16,877 nt of DNA from DATDCV01 sp036524155. GTDB taxonomy: Bacteria; Verrucomicrobiota; Verrucomicrobiia; Limisphaerales; UBA8199. The notes under the pieces are model-generated. The model had not been told where the DNA came from, ran no database searches, and saw only the letters and a list, made by a program, of their open reading frames with translations. Shown one piece after another: positions 1-7,482 of this stretch (within the stretch, counting starts at the first letter, position 1; the number at the start of each line of letters is the position of its first letter). The stretch lies in the NCBI GenBank assembly GCA_036524155.1, contig DATDCV010000250.1, positions 1-16,877 of the forward strand, read 5' to 3'. The translations under genes were made by a program, and so were the position numbers.

Positions 1-737
1 GCGGTGACCATCCCTCCCTGGGCGCTGTTCATGAAGATGCCGGTGCCGCCGCCGCCCGCCGCCAGTCGGTCATAGAGGGGACCGACGAGGTCCGGACTGC
101 AGATCCCCGCTTCGCAACCCAGGACCTCCGGATGGATTGCATAGTTGAGCAGCGTGGCAATTGGCCGGCCGGATTCGCCGACGGCTTGGATGACATGGCA
201 GCGGGGATCGTAAAGCTGTTCGGCGTAATAATTGTAAGCGATCTTTCCTTTCGCCTCGCCTGTCGCGATTCTCAGCTTCGCCGGCTGCAGCTTTTCGACT
301 GCCTCATTGATGGCCTCTGCCATTTTGCCACACACGGTTTCGAGATACTTGGGGTTCATGCCGGTGCCGCCTCTGCCGTCCGGGAACCCGTAGCAGTCCG
401 GCGCGCTATGCGTATGCGTCGCCCCGATCAAGATGTTTTGGGCAGGAATGCCTTTCACCGCTGCCCGGACCGCGTTCCCCAGCACGGCCGGGAACCCCAG
501 AAAATCGGCGCTGACGATCGCCACCCCGGTGCCTTCCTGTTCCAGCACGAGCGCGCGCACAGTGAGATCTCCCTCGCGGGTCGTCGCCGGGTGGGAAGGG
601 CCCACTCCGCCGCTGACCGGCAGCAACGGATCCGGGTTCACCGTCCTCACGGCGATTCCCGCGCGGAAGCCGGCGGTGCATTCGAAGAGGGAGAGTGCGA
701 GACAGAAGAAGAGAGTCGTCAGGATCTTTGCGTTCAT
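1..737 (-). CDS. Neutral/alkaline ceramidase-like secreted hydrolase, C-terminus cut by window edge
   Basis: The reading frame is open from an ATG at 737 down to position 1, giving 245 complete codons with no stop, so the gene is truncated by the window. The protein opens with a signal peptide (residues 1 to about 22, MNAKILTTLFFCLALSLFEC...). It shows the marks of the neutral/alkaline non-lysosomal ceramidase N-terminal domain: an early FRAGIAVRTVNP strand, VSADFLGFP, the metal-site motif THTHSAP at 107-113, NYAIHPE around 198-204 and FMNSAQGGM near 235-243. Members of this family are zinc amidases that cleave N-acyl linkages, and many bacterial members have unknown substrates. An in-frame ATG at 770 adds 11 residues, but the start at 737 gives the cleaner signal peptide. 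Neither start has a strong Shine-Dalgarno site. The family is likely; the substrate cannot be stated. Confidence 0.82.
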   Translation of the reverse strand, partial: MNAKILTTLFFCLALSLFECTAGFRAGIAVRTVNPDPLLPVSGGVGPSHPATTREGDLTVRALVLEQEGTGVAIVSADFLGFPAVLGNAVRAAVKGIPAQNILIGATHTHSAPDCYGFPDGRGGTGMNPKYLETVCGKMAEAINEAVEKLQPAKLRIATGEAKGKIAYNYYAEQLYDPRCHVIQAVGESGRPIATLLNYAIHPEVLGCEAGICSPDLVGPLYDRLAAGGGGTGIFMNSAQGGMVT

Positions 738-1188
738 GGCAATGCGAAGAAGATAGCCAAACCCCGTCATAAATCCAAAGTTTTAAGCCGTGTAATCGTA
801 TCCGCTCAGTCTTGGGTCGGAGCGCCGATTTTTAATCGGCTTAACCGCGCCGACGGCCGCGTGTAAGCCGAGTGCAACTCGGCGCTCCGACCCAAGACGA
901 GCGGATACGTGTAATCCTTCCAGCCGGGCAGATTGCGTCCAACTGGCGCCGAAGGCTGCCCAGGTTGTAGACAGTTCTATTCCTGACTTCAGCGATCGAC
1001 AGAGTGGAAGCACGATCGACAGGCGAAGTCCAACCGATTTCCCGCGAGTTTCCGCGAAAACCAGCCGGCAAGGAAAATCCTGGGTCGCATGGGTATGGCC
1101 TGTGCTCCCTCTTGCCTGGCTGGTAGTGCCGGGCTTCTGTCACGCGGAGGTAGTGACCCGGCGCCTCAAATCGAACGCAAACTCGCTT
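738..1188. other. Non-coding spacer with an inverted hairpin-repeat pair
   Basis: This 451-bp spacer separates the divergent ceramidase-like gene from the phosphoesterase. It contains the inverted repeat pair at 797-909, annotated separately. From 910 to 1188 I see no convincing gene. There is only a small imperfect hairpin around 1134-1161 (GTCAC at 1139-1143 opposite GTGAC at 1153-1157). Short open frames here either read through the repeat or lack signal peptides and ribosome sites. Promoters for both divergent genes must lie here, but I cannot point to good -35/-10 boxes. Confidence 0.6.
797..909. repeat. REPIN-like element: two hairpin repeats in inverted orientation
   Basis: The arms 797-828 and 879-909 are reverse complements over about 31 bp with one single-base indel; they read CGTATCCGCTC(A)GTCTTGGG followed by TCGGAGCGCCGA. 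Each arm contains its own small hairpin with a 6-bp stem and 5-nt loop: GCCGAT-TTTTA-ATCGGC at 824-840 and, on the other strand, GCCGAG-TTGCA-CTCGGC at 867-883. The same core recurs as direct copies at 2749-2778 and 2788-2817. A palindromic core placed twice in inverted order is the layout of REP doublets (REPINs). No mobilising transposase of the RAYT type is visible in the window. Confidence 0.75.
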
Positions 1189-2688
1189 ATGAAAACCTTC
1201 CGTAATCACCTGGTAAGGACAATGACTGTCGCCTGGATCGCGCTCGGGCTGTTTTTACTGTCCGGTGCAAACCCTGGACACGCGCAGACCACGAAATGGC
1301 GGTTCATCGCGTTCGGCGATACCCGCGGGAGTGGCAGCACAGACCCAATTAACACTACGATCCTCACCGAATTGGCCGCCCAGGTAGTCAGCCAGCAGCC
1401 TGAGTTTGTAATCGTGCCCGGCGATCTGGCGTACGCCGGCTCCCTGGCCAATTTTCAGGCGTGGACAAATCTGATGGCCACCGTTTACCAGGCGGGCATC
1501 GGCGTTTACCCGGTTCTGGGAAACCACGATGCGAACGACCCCGCTTCATTTGTGCAGGTGTTCGGAAGCTTTCTTCCGGATAATGGCCCCGCGGGCGAAG
1601 TCAATCGCACCTACGCATTTACCTGCGGCAATGTGCTGATACTGGGGCTCGACACGTATGTAAACGTGGGTCGGGTGAATCAGCAGTGGATAGACAACGC
1701 GCTCGCAGCAAACACCTTTCCGCACGTGTTTGCCTTCGGACACATGCCGGCGTTTAAGGCCAACCACGCGGATTGCCTGGACGACTATCCGAGCCAGCGG
1801 GACGCCTTCTGGTCGAGCCTGAAACAGGCCGGAGCCCGCGTCTATTTTTGCGGCCACGACCACTTTTACGACCACATGCGGGTCGATGACGGCGACGGGG
1901 ATAGCGCCAATGACGTTCACCAACTGATCGTGGGTGGGGGCGGAGCGCCCTTGTACACGACCTTCGCCTACGACGGCGTGAATTCCATCTGGTCACCGGT
2001 GGGAGTGTTTCATGAGAACCAATACGGTTACACGGTCGTCGAAGTGGATGGTTTGACCGTCACCCTCACCGCTTACCATCGCATCGGCGCCAACGCTTAC
2101 GCTCCCGCCGGCGACAGTTGGACTTACACCATCGGCGGACCCGCTCTTCCCGCAGCGCCGACAGGTTTGACGGCCCAGGCAGGTGACGCGCAGGTGGCCC
2201 TGTCCTGGAACGCGGTGGCAGGCGCCACAAGTTACAACGCCAAACGAGCTGCGGGCACTCCCAGCGGGCCGTACACCACCGTGGCCAGTGGACTAACGAC
2301 GACTGCTTACACCGACACGGGCCTCAACAACGGAACGACGTATTATTATGTGGTCAGCGCCGTCAATGGAGCGGGCCAAAGCCCTGACTCTGCTTACGCC
2401 GGCGCCACCCCCCAGGCCCCCGCACCCCCGTCGACGCCCGTCCTCACGGCCACCGGCGGGAGGAGAACGGTCACCCTCACCTGGACCGCATCAACCGGTG
2501 CTACCAGCTATACGATCAAGCGCTCCACCACCAGCGCCGGGCCATTCGGTACACTGAAAACAGGCCTGACCTCGACCAGGTATAGCGACCGCAAATTGGC
2601 CGGGGGAACGACCTACTATTACATCGTGACCGCTGTCAACGCGAACGGTGAGGCCAGCTCCAACGTCGCCAGCGCCACCGCTAAATAG
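1189..2688 (+). CDS. Secreted calcineurin-like metallophosphoesterase with two C-terminal FN3 domains
   Basis: This 499-residue protein has a Sec signal peptide at residues 1-33, ending GHAQ. The phosphoesterase domain (about 38-310) has all the usual metal and catalytic motifs: FGDTR (D44), GDLAY (D79), GNHD (N112, H113), FGHMP (H185) and GHDH (H223, H225). This is the dinuclear-metal fold shared by purple acid phosphatases and related phosphodiesterases. Two fibronectin type III domains follow, roughly 318-408 and 411-499, each with a TTYYY strand near its end; they usually mediate binding or spacing in secreted enzymes. The frame is open upstream to 1102, but ATG 1189 gives a basic n-region and a normal signal peptide. 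An ATG at 1222 is preceded by AAGGA at 1215-1219, only 2 nt away, and is a possible alternative. The substrate is unknown. Confidence 0.88.
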   Translation: MKTFRNHLVRTMTVAWIALGLFLLSGANPGHAQTTKWRFIAFGDTRGSGSTDPINTTILTELAAQVVSQQPEFVIVPGDLAYAGSLANFQAWTNLMATVYQAGIGVYPVLGNHDANDPASFVQVFGSFLPDNGPAGEVNRTYAFTCGNVLILGLDTYVNVGRVNQQWIDNALAANTFPHVFAFGHMPAFKANHADCLDDYPSQRDAFWSSLKQAGARVYFCGHDHFYDHMRVDDGDGDSANDVHQLIVGGGGAPLYTTFAYDGVNSIWSPVGVFHENQYGYTVVEVDGLTVTLTAYHRIGANAYAPAGDSWTYTIGGPALPAAPTGLTAQAGDAQVALSWNAVAGATSYNAKRAAGTPSGPYTTVASGLTTTAYTDTGLNNGTTYYYVVSAVNGAGQSPDSAYAGATPQAPAPPSTPVLTATGGRRTVTLTWTASTGATSYTIKRSTTSAGPFGTLKTGLTSTRYSDRKLAGGTTYYYIVTAVNANGEASSNVASATAK

Positions 2689-2748
2689 CCCGCGGAGATC
2701 CCGCCACGGAAAACAATTCAGCGATCAGCTCGGAGCTCACTCTTAGCG

Positions 2749-2817
2749 CGGAGCGCCGAGTTGCACTCGGCTTTAAACTCGTTAAGTCGGAGTGCCGGGT
2801 TGCACTCGGCTTTAAAC
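2749..2817 (+). repeat. Two tandem direct copies of the GCCGAG-loop-CTCGGC hairpin repeat
   Basis: Copies at 2749-2778 and 2788-2817 are 30 bp each with a 39-bp period and match at 28 of 30 positions. Each reads CGGAG(C/T)GCCG(A/G)G, TTGCA loop, CTCGGCTTTAAAC. The stem of the first copy is perfect; in the second, one pair becomes a G.T wobble. They match the core of the copies inside 797-909. Confidence 0.8.
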
Positions 2818-2864
2818 CGGTGCCGGAATTGTTGTCTCCCCACAGCGCGCAAAGCCGCAACCGA

Positions 2865-2939
2865 GATGGGGACGCGTTCCACCTCGTCCGTCGAATGGCT
2901 TCGGGAACAAAACGGGACGCGGTGGGACGCGTCCCTATC
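2865..2939. repeat. Imperfect inverted repeat containing GGGACGCGTCCC
   Basis: The arm 2865-2891 is the near reverse complement of 2912-2939 (28 bases, about three mismatches and one indel), with about 20 bases between them. The right arm includes the perfect 12-bp palindrome GGGACGCGTCCC at 2924-2935. It differs in sequence from the neighbouring hairpin repeat, so it looks like a second element family in the same spacer. Confidence 0.6.
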
Positions 2940-3077
2940 GGAAATCCTCCGCAACTGGCGAAGCGTTTTGGAGTGCGGCGCATCCCACCGCTTTGTGGTA
3001 CGACGTTCCTTGGCAGACTCTGATCTGCGCTGAGATCCTCCAAATTTGCGACTCCTGACGTCGTCTCCTACAATCAG

Positions 3078-3100
3078 AAGAGCGTTTGAAACACGCTCTT
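3078..3100. other. Perfect 8-bp stem-loop upstream of the beta-helix gene
   Basis: AAGAGCGT (3078-3085) and ACGCTCTT (3093-3100) form a perfect stem around the 7-nt loop TTGAAAC. No T-tract follows, so it is not a standard terminator. It lies 95 bp upstream of the beta-helix start, where it could be an operator or a leader-RNA structure. No function can be assigned. Confidence 0.35.
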
Positions 3101-3194
3101 AGGAAGTCGCGCTGGTCGTGTAGCCGATTTCCTTACACCACTTTCCACCTTTTCCTGACATTACAAGGATAAGACTCTGTGATATTTCTTCTTT

Positions 3195-6050
3195 ATGAAT
3201 GCTGCCTTTGCCATCGACCCGCGAAGAGCGTTATCTCGTCCAATCCCCGTCAACGCGTCGATACAGGTTCGGCTGAAAGCGGCCATCGCGCTCCTTGTGT
3301 TTTCAGTAGCTGGCCTCGCACTTTCATCCACTGGATTCGCTGCGATCCGTTACGTGAACGTTGACAACGTTAACCCGGGCTACCCGTTCGACACTTGGGA
3401 AACGGCGGCCACAAGCATCCAGGATGCTGTTGATGCGGCGTACAGCGGTGAGGAGATCGTGGTGACCAACGGCATATACGCCACCGGCGGCCGAGCGATA
3501 ACCGGCCCGATGATCAACCGGGTTGCTGTGACCAAGCCGCTGCTCGTGCGCAGCGTCAACGGACCAGCCGTCACCATCATCCAGGGGAACCAGGTCCAGG
3601 GGACCACGAACGGACCGGGCGCTGTCCGGTGCGTTTACCTGGCCAGTAATGCGACGCTGTCTGGCTTCACCTTGCGCGGCGGGGCCACACTCGTCTCCGA
3701 AGATTGGATCGGCGAGGGGTCCGGCGGCGGTGTTTGGGGGGAGTCGTCGAGTGCAGTCGTGACGGACTGCGTCCTGGAGGGCAACAGCGCGTATTATTAT
3801 GGCGGCGGCGCCTATTGGGCCTATCTGAAAAACTGCACGGTGCGGGGCAACTCGGCCATCATCGGCGGCGGCGCCTATTATTCGACTCTGAGCGGTTGCG
3901 TTGTGACGCGCAATTCGGCGGTCCGGGGCGGCGCAACGGTTGATGTCACGCTCTACAACTGCACGGTTACGGGCAACTTCGCCCGTGATGTGGGTGGTGT
4001 GGCGGGCAGCGGCATAATCAACTCTATTGTGTATTTCAACAAGGATGCGCGTGGTCCGGCCGGCTACCCGAATTACGGCGGTTGTTATATCACGAACTCG
4101 TGCACTGCCCCGGCCAAAACCAATACGGGGAGCATCAGTGCCGACCCTCAGCTCGCGAGTGCATCGCATTTGAGCGCCGGTTCGCCCTGCCGTGGAGCCG
4201 GGAGCTTTTACTTTCGCACTGGAAACGACCTTGATGGAGAACTCTGGGGCTGGCCTCCCTCCATCGGTTGCGATGAGTACATCCCCGGCGCGGTGTCTGG
4301 CCCGTTGGAAGTCGCCCTGGAAGCCAGTGACACCAGAATCGCTCCTGGTTTTGAAGCTGATTTTACCGCCCTGATCGAAGGACGAACATCCAGCAGCGTC
4401 TGGGACTTTGGCGACGGCACGGCTGTAAGCAACCGGCCCTACACCAGCCACGCCTGGGTCTCCGCCGGCCTATACCAGGTCGTGCTGACGGCTTTTAACG
4501 AGAGCCATCCGTCGGGCGTGAGTGCGACGGCCACAGTCGCCGTCGTGACCGCTCCGGTGCATTATGTCGCCCTCGGGAACCCCCGGGCGGCGCCACCGTA
4601 TTCCTCCTGGCAAACGGCGGCGGCGGACATCCAATCTGCCATCGACGGCTCCACCGTGGCAGGCGCGTTGGTCCTGGTCAGTAACGGGGTATACAACACC
4701 GGCGGGCGCGTGGTGTACGGATCTATGACCAACCGCGTCGTGGTAGACAAGCCCGTCGTGGTGCGCAGCGTCAACGGCCCCGGCCAAACGATAATCTCGG
4801 GCTTTCAACCGGTCTCGACCAACGGCGACGGCGCCATTCGCTGCGTCTTTCTTGGTTCCCGGGCAGTGCTTTCGGGCTTCACCCTCGCGAACGGAGGTAC
4901 GCGCGATACCGCCGGCCTTGGTGATAATGACAAGGAGCAAAGCGGCGGCGGCGTCTGGTGCGCCACCGGCGAGACGGTGGTGACCAACTGCATAATAGCC
5001 GGCAACAGCGCCGCTGGCGGCGGTGGCGGCGCTTTTCAAGGCTGGCTCACTAATTGCACGCTCGTGAACAACTGGGCCTGGGGGAACGGCGGCGGCTCGT
5101 TTGGGTGTACCGTTGGCGGCTGTGTGGTGGCCAGCAACACCGCCTCCGGGTATTACGGGGGAGGCGTCTACGGAGGCCGAGTCAGCAGATCAACATTGAA
5201 ATGGAATACAGCCGCCAGCGAGGGCGGTGCCGCTTACTTTACCGTCCTGGATAACTGCCTTTTGCTGGGGAACCTTGCCAAATCAGGTGGCGGCGCGTAT
5301 TTGGCCACGCTCAATAACTGCACCCTGGTGAAAAACTCCGCTGTTGGCGCCACCGGTGGAGCATCCAACGGAGGTGGCGCTACGGATTGCACCTTGAACA
5401 ATTCTATCCTCTACTACAACTACGGCCTGGCCTTAAGCAACAACTATTGGCGTAGCACTTTGAACTACTGCTGCACTGTGCCGTTAGCTACAAACGGAGT
5501 CGGAAATTTTACCGATCCTCCGCGATTCGTGGATTTGGATTCGGGAAACCTGCAATTGCTGTCCAATTCACCGTGCATCAACGCCGGCTCCAATTCCTAC
5601 GTTACCAGCAACACAGACCTGGATGGGAGCTTGCGCATCGTTGGCGGCATTGTGGATGTCGGGGCCTACGAGTATCAAGGGACACCAACGGATCAACTCC
5701 GCGCCTGGCTTGCTTCATACGGTTTGGCGACCGACGGTTCTCAAGACTACACCGACCCTGACGGGGACGGAATGAACAATTGGCAAGAGTGGGTCTGTGG
5801 CACCGACCCAACGAACGGCCAGTCCGTTCTGAAGCTAACCGCAGTCACGCCGGTTGCCTCAGGCATGAACATTACCTGGCAGAGCGTTGCCAGCCGCACT
5901 TACTTTTTGGAGAAGTGTACGCCTCTTTGGATACCCTCGGGTTTCATCCCTTGCGTGAGCAATGTCGTAGGCCAGGCCGAAACGACAACCTTCATCGACA
6001 CCAACGCGGCAGCGTTTCCCAGTCTGCTCTATCGGGTGGGGATTCAGTAG
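3195..6050 (+). CDS. Large secreted protein: two parallel beta-helix modules flanking a PKD domain, with Verrucomicrobia-type C-terminal tail
   Basis: This is a 951-residue exported protein. A long n-region and hydrophobic core (about 25-49, ending TGFA) form the signal peptide. Residues 52-365 and 457-827 are homologous modules. Each starts RYVNV/HYVAL, then W(E/Q)TAA..IQ.A(V/I)D, VRSVNGP, a LSGFTL strand, and repeated coils of the form NCTV..N.A..GGGA, typical of right-handed parallel beta-helix proteins of the pectate-lyase/adhesin type. Between them lies a PKD domain (about 369-453) with WDFGDG at 403-408. Residues 832-875 carry SYGLATDGS..YTDPDGDGMNNWQEW..GTDPT, a calcium-binding-like tail common on secreted verrucomicrobial proteins, followed by a final beta-sandwich-like segment. 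No catalytic residues are identifiable, so adhesion or polysaccharide binding is as likely as lyase activity. ATG 3195 has no close Shine-Dalgarno site; an AAGGA lies 25 bp upstream. Confidence 0.85.
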   Translation: MNAAFAIDPRRALSRPIPVNASIQVRLKAAIALLVFSVAGLALSSTGFAAIRYVNVDNVNPGYPFDTWETAATSIQDAVDAAYSGEEIVVTNGIYATGGRAITGPMINRVAVTKPLLVRSVNGPAVTIIQGNQVQGTTNGPGAVRCVYLASNATLSGFTLRGGATLVSEDWIGEGSGGGVWGESSSAVVTDCVLEGNSAYYYGGGAYWAYLKNCTVRGNSAIIGGGAYYSTLSGCVVTRNSAVRGGATVDVTLYNCTVTGNFARDVGGVAGSGIINSIVYFNKDARGPAGYPNYGGCYITNSCTAPAKTNTGSISADPQLASASHLSAGSPCRGAGSFYFRTGNDLDGELWGWPPSIGCDEYIPGAVSGPLEVALEASDTRIAPGFEADFTALIEGRTSSSVWDFGDGTAVSNRPYTSHAWVSAGLYQVVLTAFNESHPSGVSATATVAVVTAPVHYVALGNPRAAPPYSSWQTAAADIQSAIDGSTVAGALVLVSNGVYNTGGRVVYGSMTNRVVVDKPVVVRSVNGPGQTIISGFQPVSTNGDGAIRCVFLGSRAVLSGFTLANGGTRDTAGLGDNDKEQSGGGVWCATGETVVTNCIIAGNSAAGGGGGAFQGWLTNCTLVNNWAWGNGGGSFGCTVGGCVVASNTASGYYGGGVYGGRVSRSTLKWNTAASEGGAAYFTVLDNCLLLGNLAKSGGGAYLATLNNCTLVKNSAVGATGGASNGGGATDCTLNNSILYYNYGLALSNNYWRSTLNYCCTVPLATNGVGNFTDPPRFVDLDSGNLQLLSNSPCINAGSNSYVTSNTDLDGSLRIVGGIVDVGAYEYQGTPTDQLRAWLASYGLATDGSQDYTDPDGDGMNNWQEWVCGTDPTNGQSVLKLTAVTPVASGMNITWQSVASRTYFLEKCTPLWIPSGFIPCVSNVVGQAETTTFIDTNAAAFPSLLYRVGIQ

Positions 6051-6366
6051 ATTAAGCCTTCGGGCCCATGAGCTTTGGTCCCGCCGCCAACCGCGGGAAC
6101 TCAAGCCGCACGGCAACCATCGATCCACCGCCGTGTGTTGAGGCAGCACGAGCGAGGGTCCTCAGCCGACCGCAGAAAGCCTTTATATCATCGGACTGGC
6201 CCTTTGCTGCCAGTTGAGGCCTTTACAGCCGGGCGGGGAGAGCAGTAAAATCCGCTTAATGAACTCGAGGGGTCCATTATCGGCAAGCAGCCGTTTGGAT
6301 ATTCACCCATTTCCGTTTGATATCCAGATCTGTTTAATTACTTGTTAGTTGCGAACTACCGATATT
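6051..6366. other. Non-coding spacer, nothing firmly identified
   Basis: This 316-bp spacer follows the beta-helix gene. I see no gene, and no terminator with a T-tract. The only notable structure is a small perfect stem-loop at 6195-6214 (ACTGGC, 8-nt loop, GCCAGT). A weaker inverted repeat pairs CACGGC at 6109-6114 with GCCGTG at 6130-6135. Confidence 0.5.
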
Positions 6367-6732
6367 ATGAAATCCTTCCTGCTTGCGTTTGCATTACTCG
6401 TCACGAGCTTCTGCTCAACCACCGGCGCCGCACCGGGCTCGATCAACTTCCCGGGGACCGACATCTCCAAGGCTCTGGAGTTGTATCGGGATTTGACCGG
6501 GCTGAAGCTAGTTGTGGATTCGCGCGTCACAAAGACAGGCCGGACGGTCACAATCATGGCGGGGGCCTCCGGGAAGGAAGACGCAGCGAAGATTGTCGAG
6601 AAGGCTCTTCTGGAGCAGACAGGGACCGTCATCACGCGCCTTGACGAGAAACGAGCCTCCGTGACTTACAACGATGCACTCCCCATCACTCCGGCAAAGA
6701 AAGCGCCTGCGAATTCAAAGTCGGGCAACTAA
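6367..6732 (+). CDS. Small exported protein with a secretin N-domain/STN-like fold
   Basis: This 121-residue protein has a signal peptide (1 to about 22, MKSFLLAFALLVTSFCSTTG). The mature part (about 26-101) reads INFPGTDISKALELYRDLTG, then LKLVVDSRV..., TVTIMAG, an EDAAKIVEKALLEQTG helix and a final VITRL..KRASVTY hairpin. This order of strand, helix, strand, strand, helix, strand is that of the N0/N1 (Secretin_N or STN) domains of GspD-type secretins and TonB receptors. Here it stands alone, without a secretin channel, and ends in a basic Pro/Lys-rich tail. ATG 6367 was chosen over an in-frame TTG at 6349 because it begins the signal peptide directly. The fold call is by pattern only; it could be an unrelated periplasmic protein. 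Confidence 0.6.
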   Translation: MKSFLLAFALLVTSFCSTTGAAPGSINFPGTDISKALELYRDLTGLKLVVDSRVTKTGRTVTIMAGASGKEDAAKIVEKALLEQTGTVITRLDEKRASVTYNDALPITPAKKAPANSKSGN

Positions 6733-6820
6733 TCCGGCCAGTGCAGCGGGGGGGGATTACGTTCCTGTCCGGTGCTGGACGCGCTTGTCCCGCCGCCACT
6801 GACCGGCATCGTTCGGCAGC

Positions 6821-7482
6821 ATGAATAAATCAATTGTCCTCGCGTTGCTCGGGGTGCTGGCGGTGGCGCTTGCCGTGGTTTTATTGTGGCCCAAGTGGGC
6901 GCCCGCCGGGGGCCGGCGTCAGTGCTTTATGCAGGAGCGGCCAAAATCTCAGCAGGAGGCCGTCTTGGCAATGGGACACCCGAGTTCCCTTATTTTGATT
7001 TGGCTGAGTTGCACATTACCAACGTGCCGGCCTCAGGGCGTGTGGGTCTCTTTGTGCTCACCAATGCCACCGTCAAGGATGTCTACTTTAATCTTGAAGC
7101 CGTTGAGGCGTGGCAGAACGGGCAGTGGGTCGACCAGGCTCCCGATTGGGGACGCTTTGGCTGGGAACTGGCGCCGCGCAAGAGTTGTGTGCAGCCTGTG
7201 CCCGAACCGGCGGGGCATCTTCCCTGGCGGTTGCGCGTCCGAATCTGGGAGCATCCCCGCGGCGCCAAAGGAATGTTGGATAAGGCGACCATGAAAACGG
7301 CCAACACGGTCTTGTTCCCGGAGCAGTCCAAAGAGATTTTCAGCCCTACCATTTTGGATGGGCGAGCCGAACCACAGCATTCAGCGGATGCGAGCCAGCC
7401 GTTCACGTCAGCGGCAATTCCTGTGCCTACAGCGGCTGGCTCCCACCCCTGCTGGTGGTCTAGCTGGAGCCGATGCGTGTGA
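6821..7482 (+). pseudogene. Membrane-anchored or exported protein of unknown function, split by a one-base frameshift in a G-run
   Basis: From ATG 6821 the frame encodes a clear signal anchor (MNKSIVLALLGVLAVALAVV, then LLWPKWAP), then turns into out-of-frame sequence. The downstream protein-like sequence lies in another frame, open from 6886 to 7482: FDLAELHITNVP, VGLFVLTNATVKDVYF, AWQNGQWVDQAPDW, WELAPRKS and LPWRLRVRIWEH. Adding a single G to the five-G run at 6908-6912 joins the two as ...WAPAGGPASVLYAGAAK... without a stop. The part resembles small verrucomicrobial proteins with an FxLTN strand, a GQW loop and an LAP turn. About 35 residues after EPQH look like a tail translated from a hairpin element (7382-7454). 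This may be a true pseudogene or a homopolymer undercall. If intact, the product is about 220 residues; function unknown. Confidence 0.6.
7382..7454. repeat. Hairpin element inside the 3' end of the frameshifted gene
   Basis: GAGCCAGCCG (7392-7401) is perfectly complementary to CGGCTGGCTC (7433-7442), and outside this CAGC (7382-7385) can pair with GCTG (7451-7454) with a few mismatches between. The structure covers the region encoding the unusual C-terminal tail of the upstream protein and stops 18 bp before the next start codon. Its left edge CAGCGGATGCG resembles the left edge CAGCGAATGCG of the hairpin at 8601-8659. Confidence 0.5.

Larger units (their letters stand above)
2689..3194. other. 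Repeat-rich non-coding spacer
   Basis: This 506-bp spacer contains no credible gene. It contains two tandem copies of the hairpin repeat (2749-2817), a second kind of inverted repeat (2865-2939), a stretch around 2968-3000 that resembles a further small palindromic element (GTGCGG...CCGCTTTG), and a perfect 8-bp stem-loop at 3078-3100. Short open frames on both strands translate the repeats and have no protein-like features. The promoter of the downstream beta-helix gene should lie at its right end but is not obvious. Confidence 0.65.

Noticed and set aside
132..866. Plus-strand 244-codon frame
   Set aside because: Antisense shadow of the ceramidase-like gene, whose own frame carries the signal peptide and THTHSAP motif.
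841..1209. Minus-strand open frame (122 codons) between the ceramidase-like and phosphoesterase genes
   Set aside because: It reads through the inverted hairpin repeat (giving SSWVGAPSCTRLTR at its end), has no domain or signal peptide, and overlaps the phosphoesterase start.
2749..2817. Possible CRISPR array from regularly spaced repeats
   Set aside because: Only two copies with a 9-bp gap and no cas genes; the units are hairpin intergenic repeats.
2681..3043. Several open frames on both strands in the spacer
   Set aside because: They translate the tandem and inverted repeats; the repeated peptide pieces follow the DNA repeats and have no protein character.
3078..3100. Intrinsic terminator
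   Set aside because: The stem is perfect but no T-run follows on either side, and the upstream gene ends almost 400 bp away.
3179..3364. 61-codon frame from GTG 3179 with AAGGA about 9 bp upstream
   Set aside because: It has a better ribosome site than the beta-helix gene but overlaps that gene's signal peptide out of frame and has no recognisable features. Noted only because the true gene lacks a close Shine-Dalgarno site.
6886..6920. Programmed ribosomal frameshifting at the five-G run
   Set aside because: No slippery heptamer of the usual X_XXY_YYZ kind or downstream pseudoknot is evident; mutation or base-calling error is simpler.
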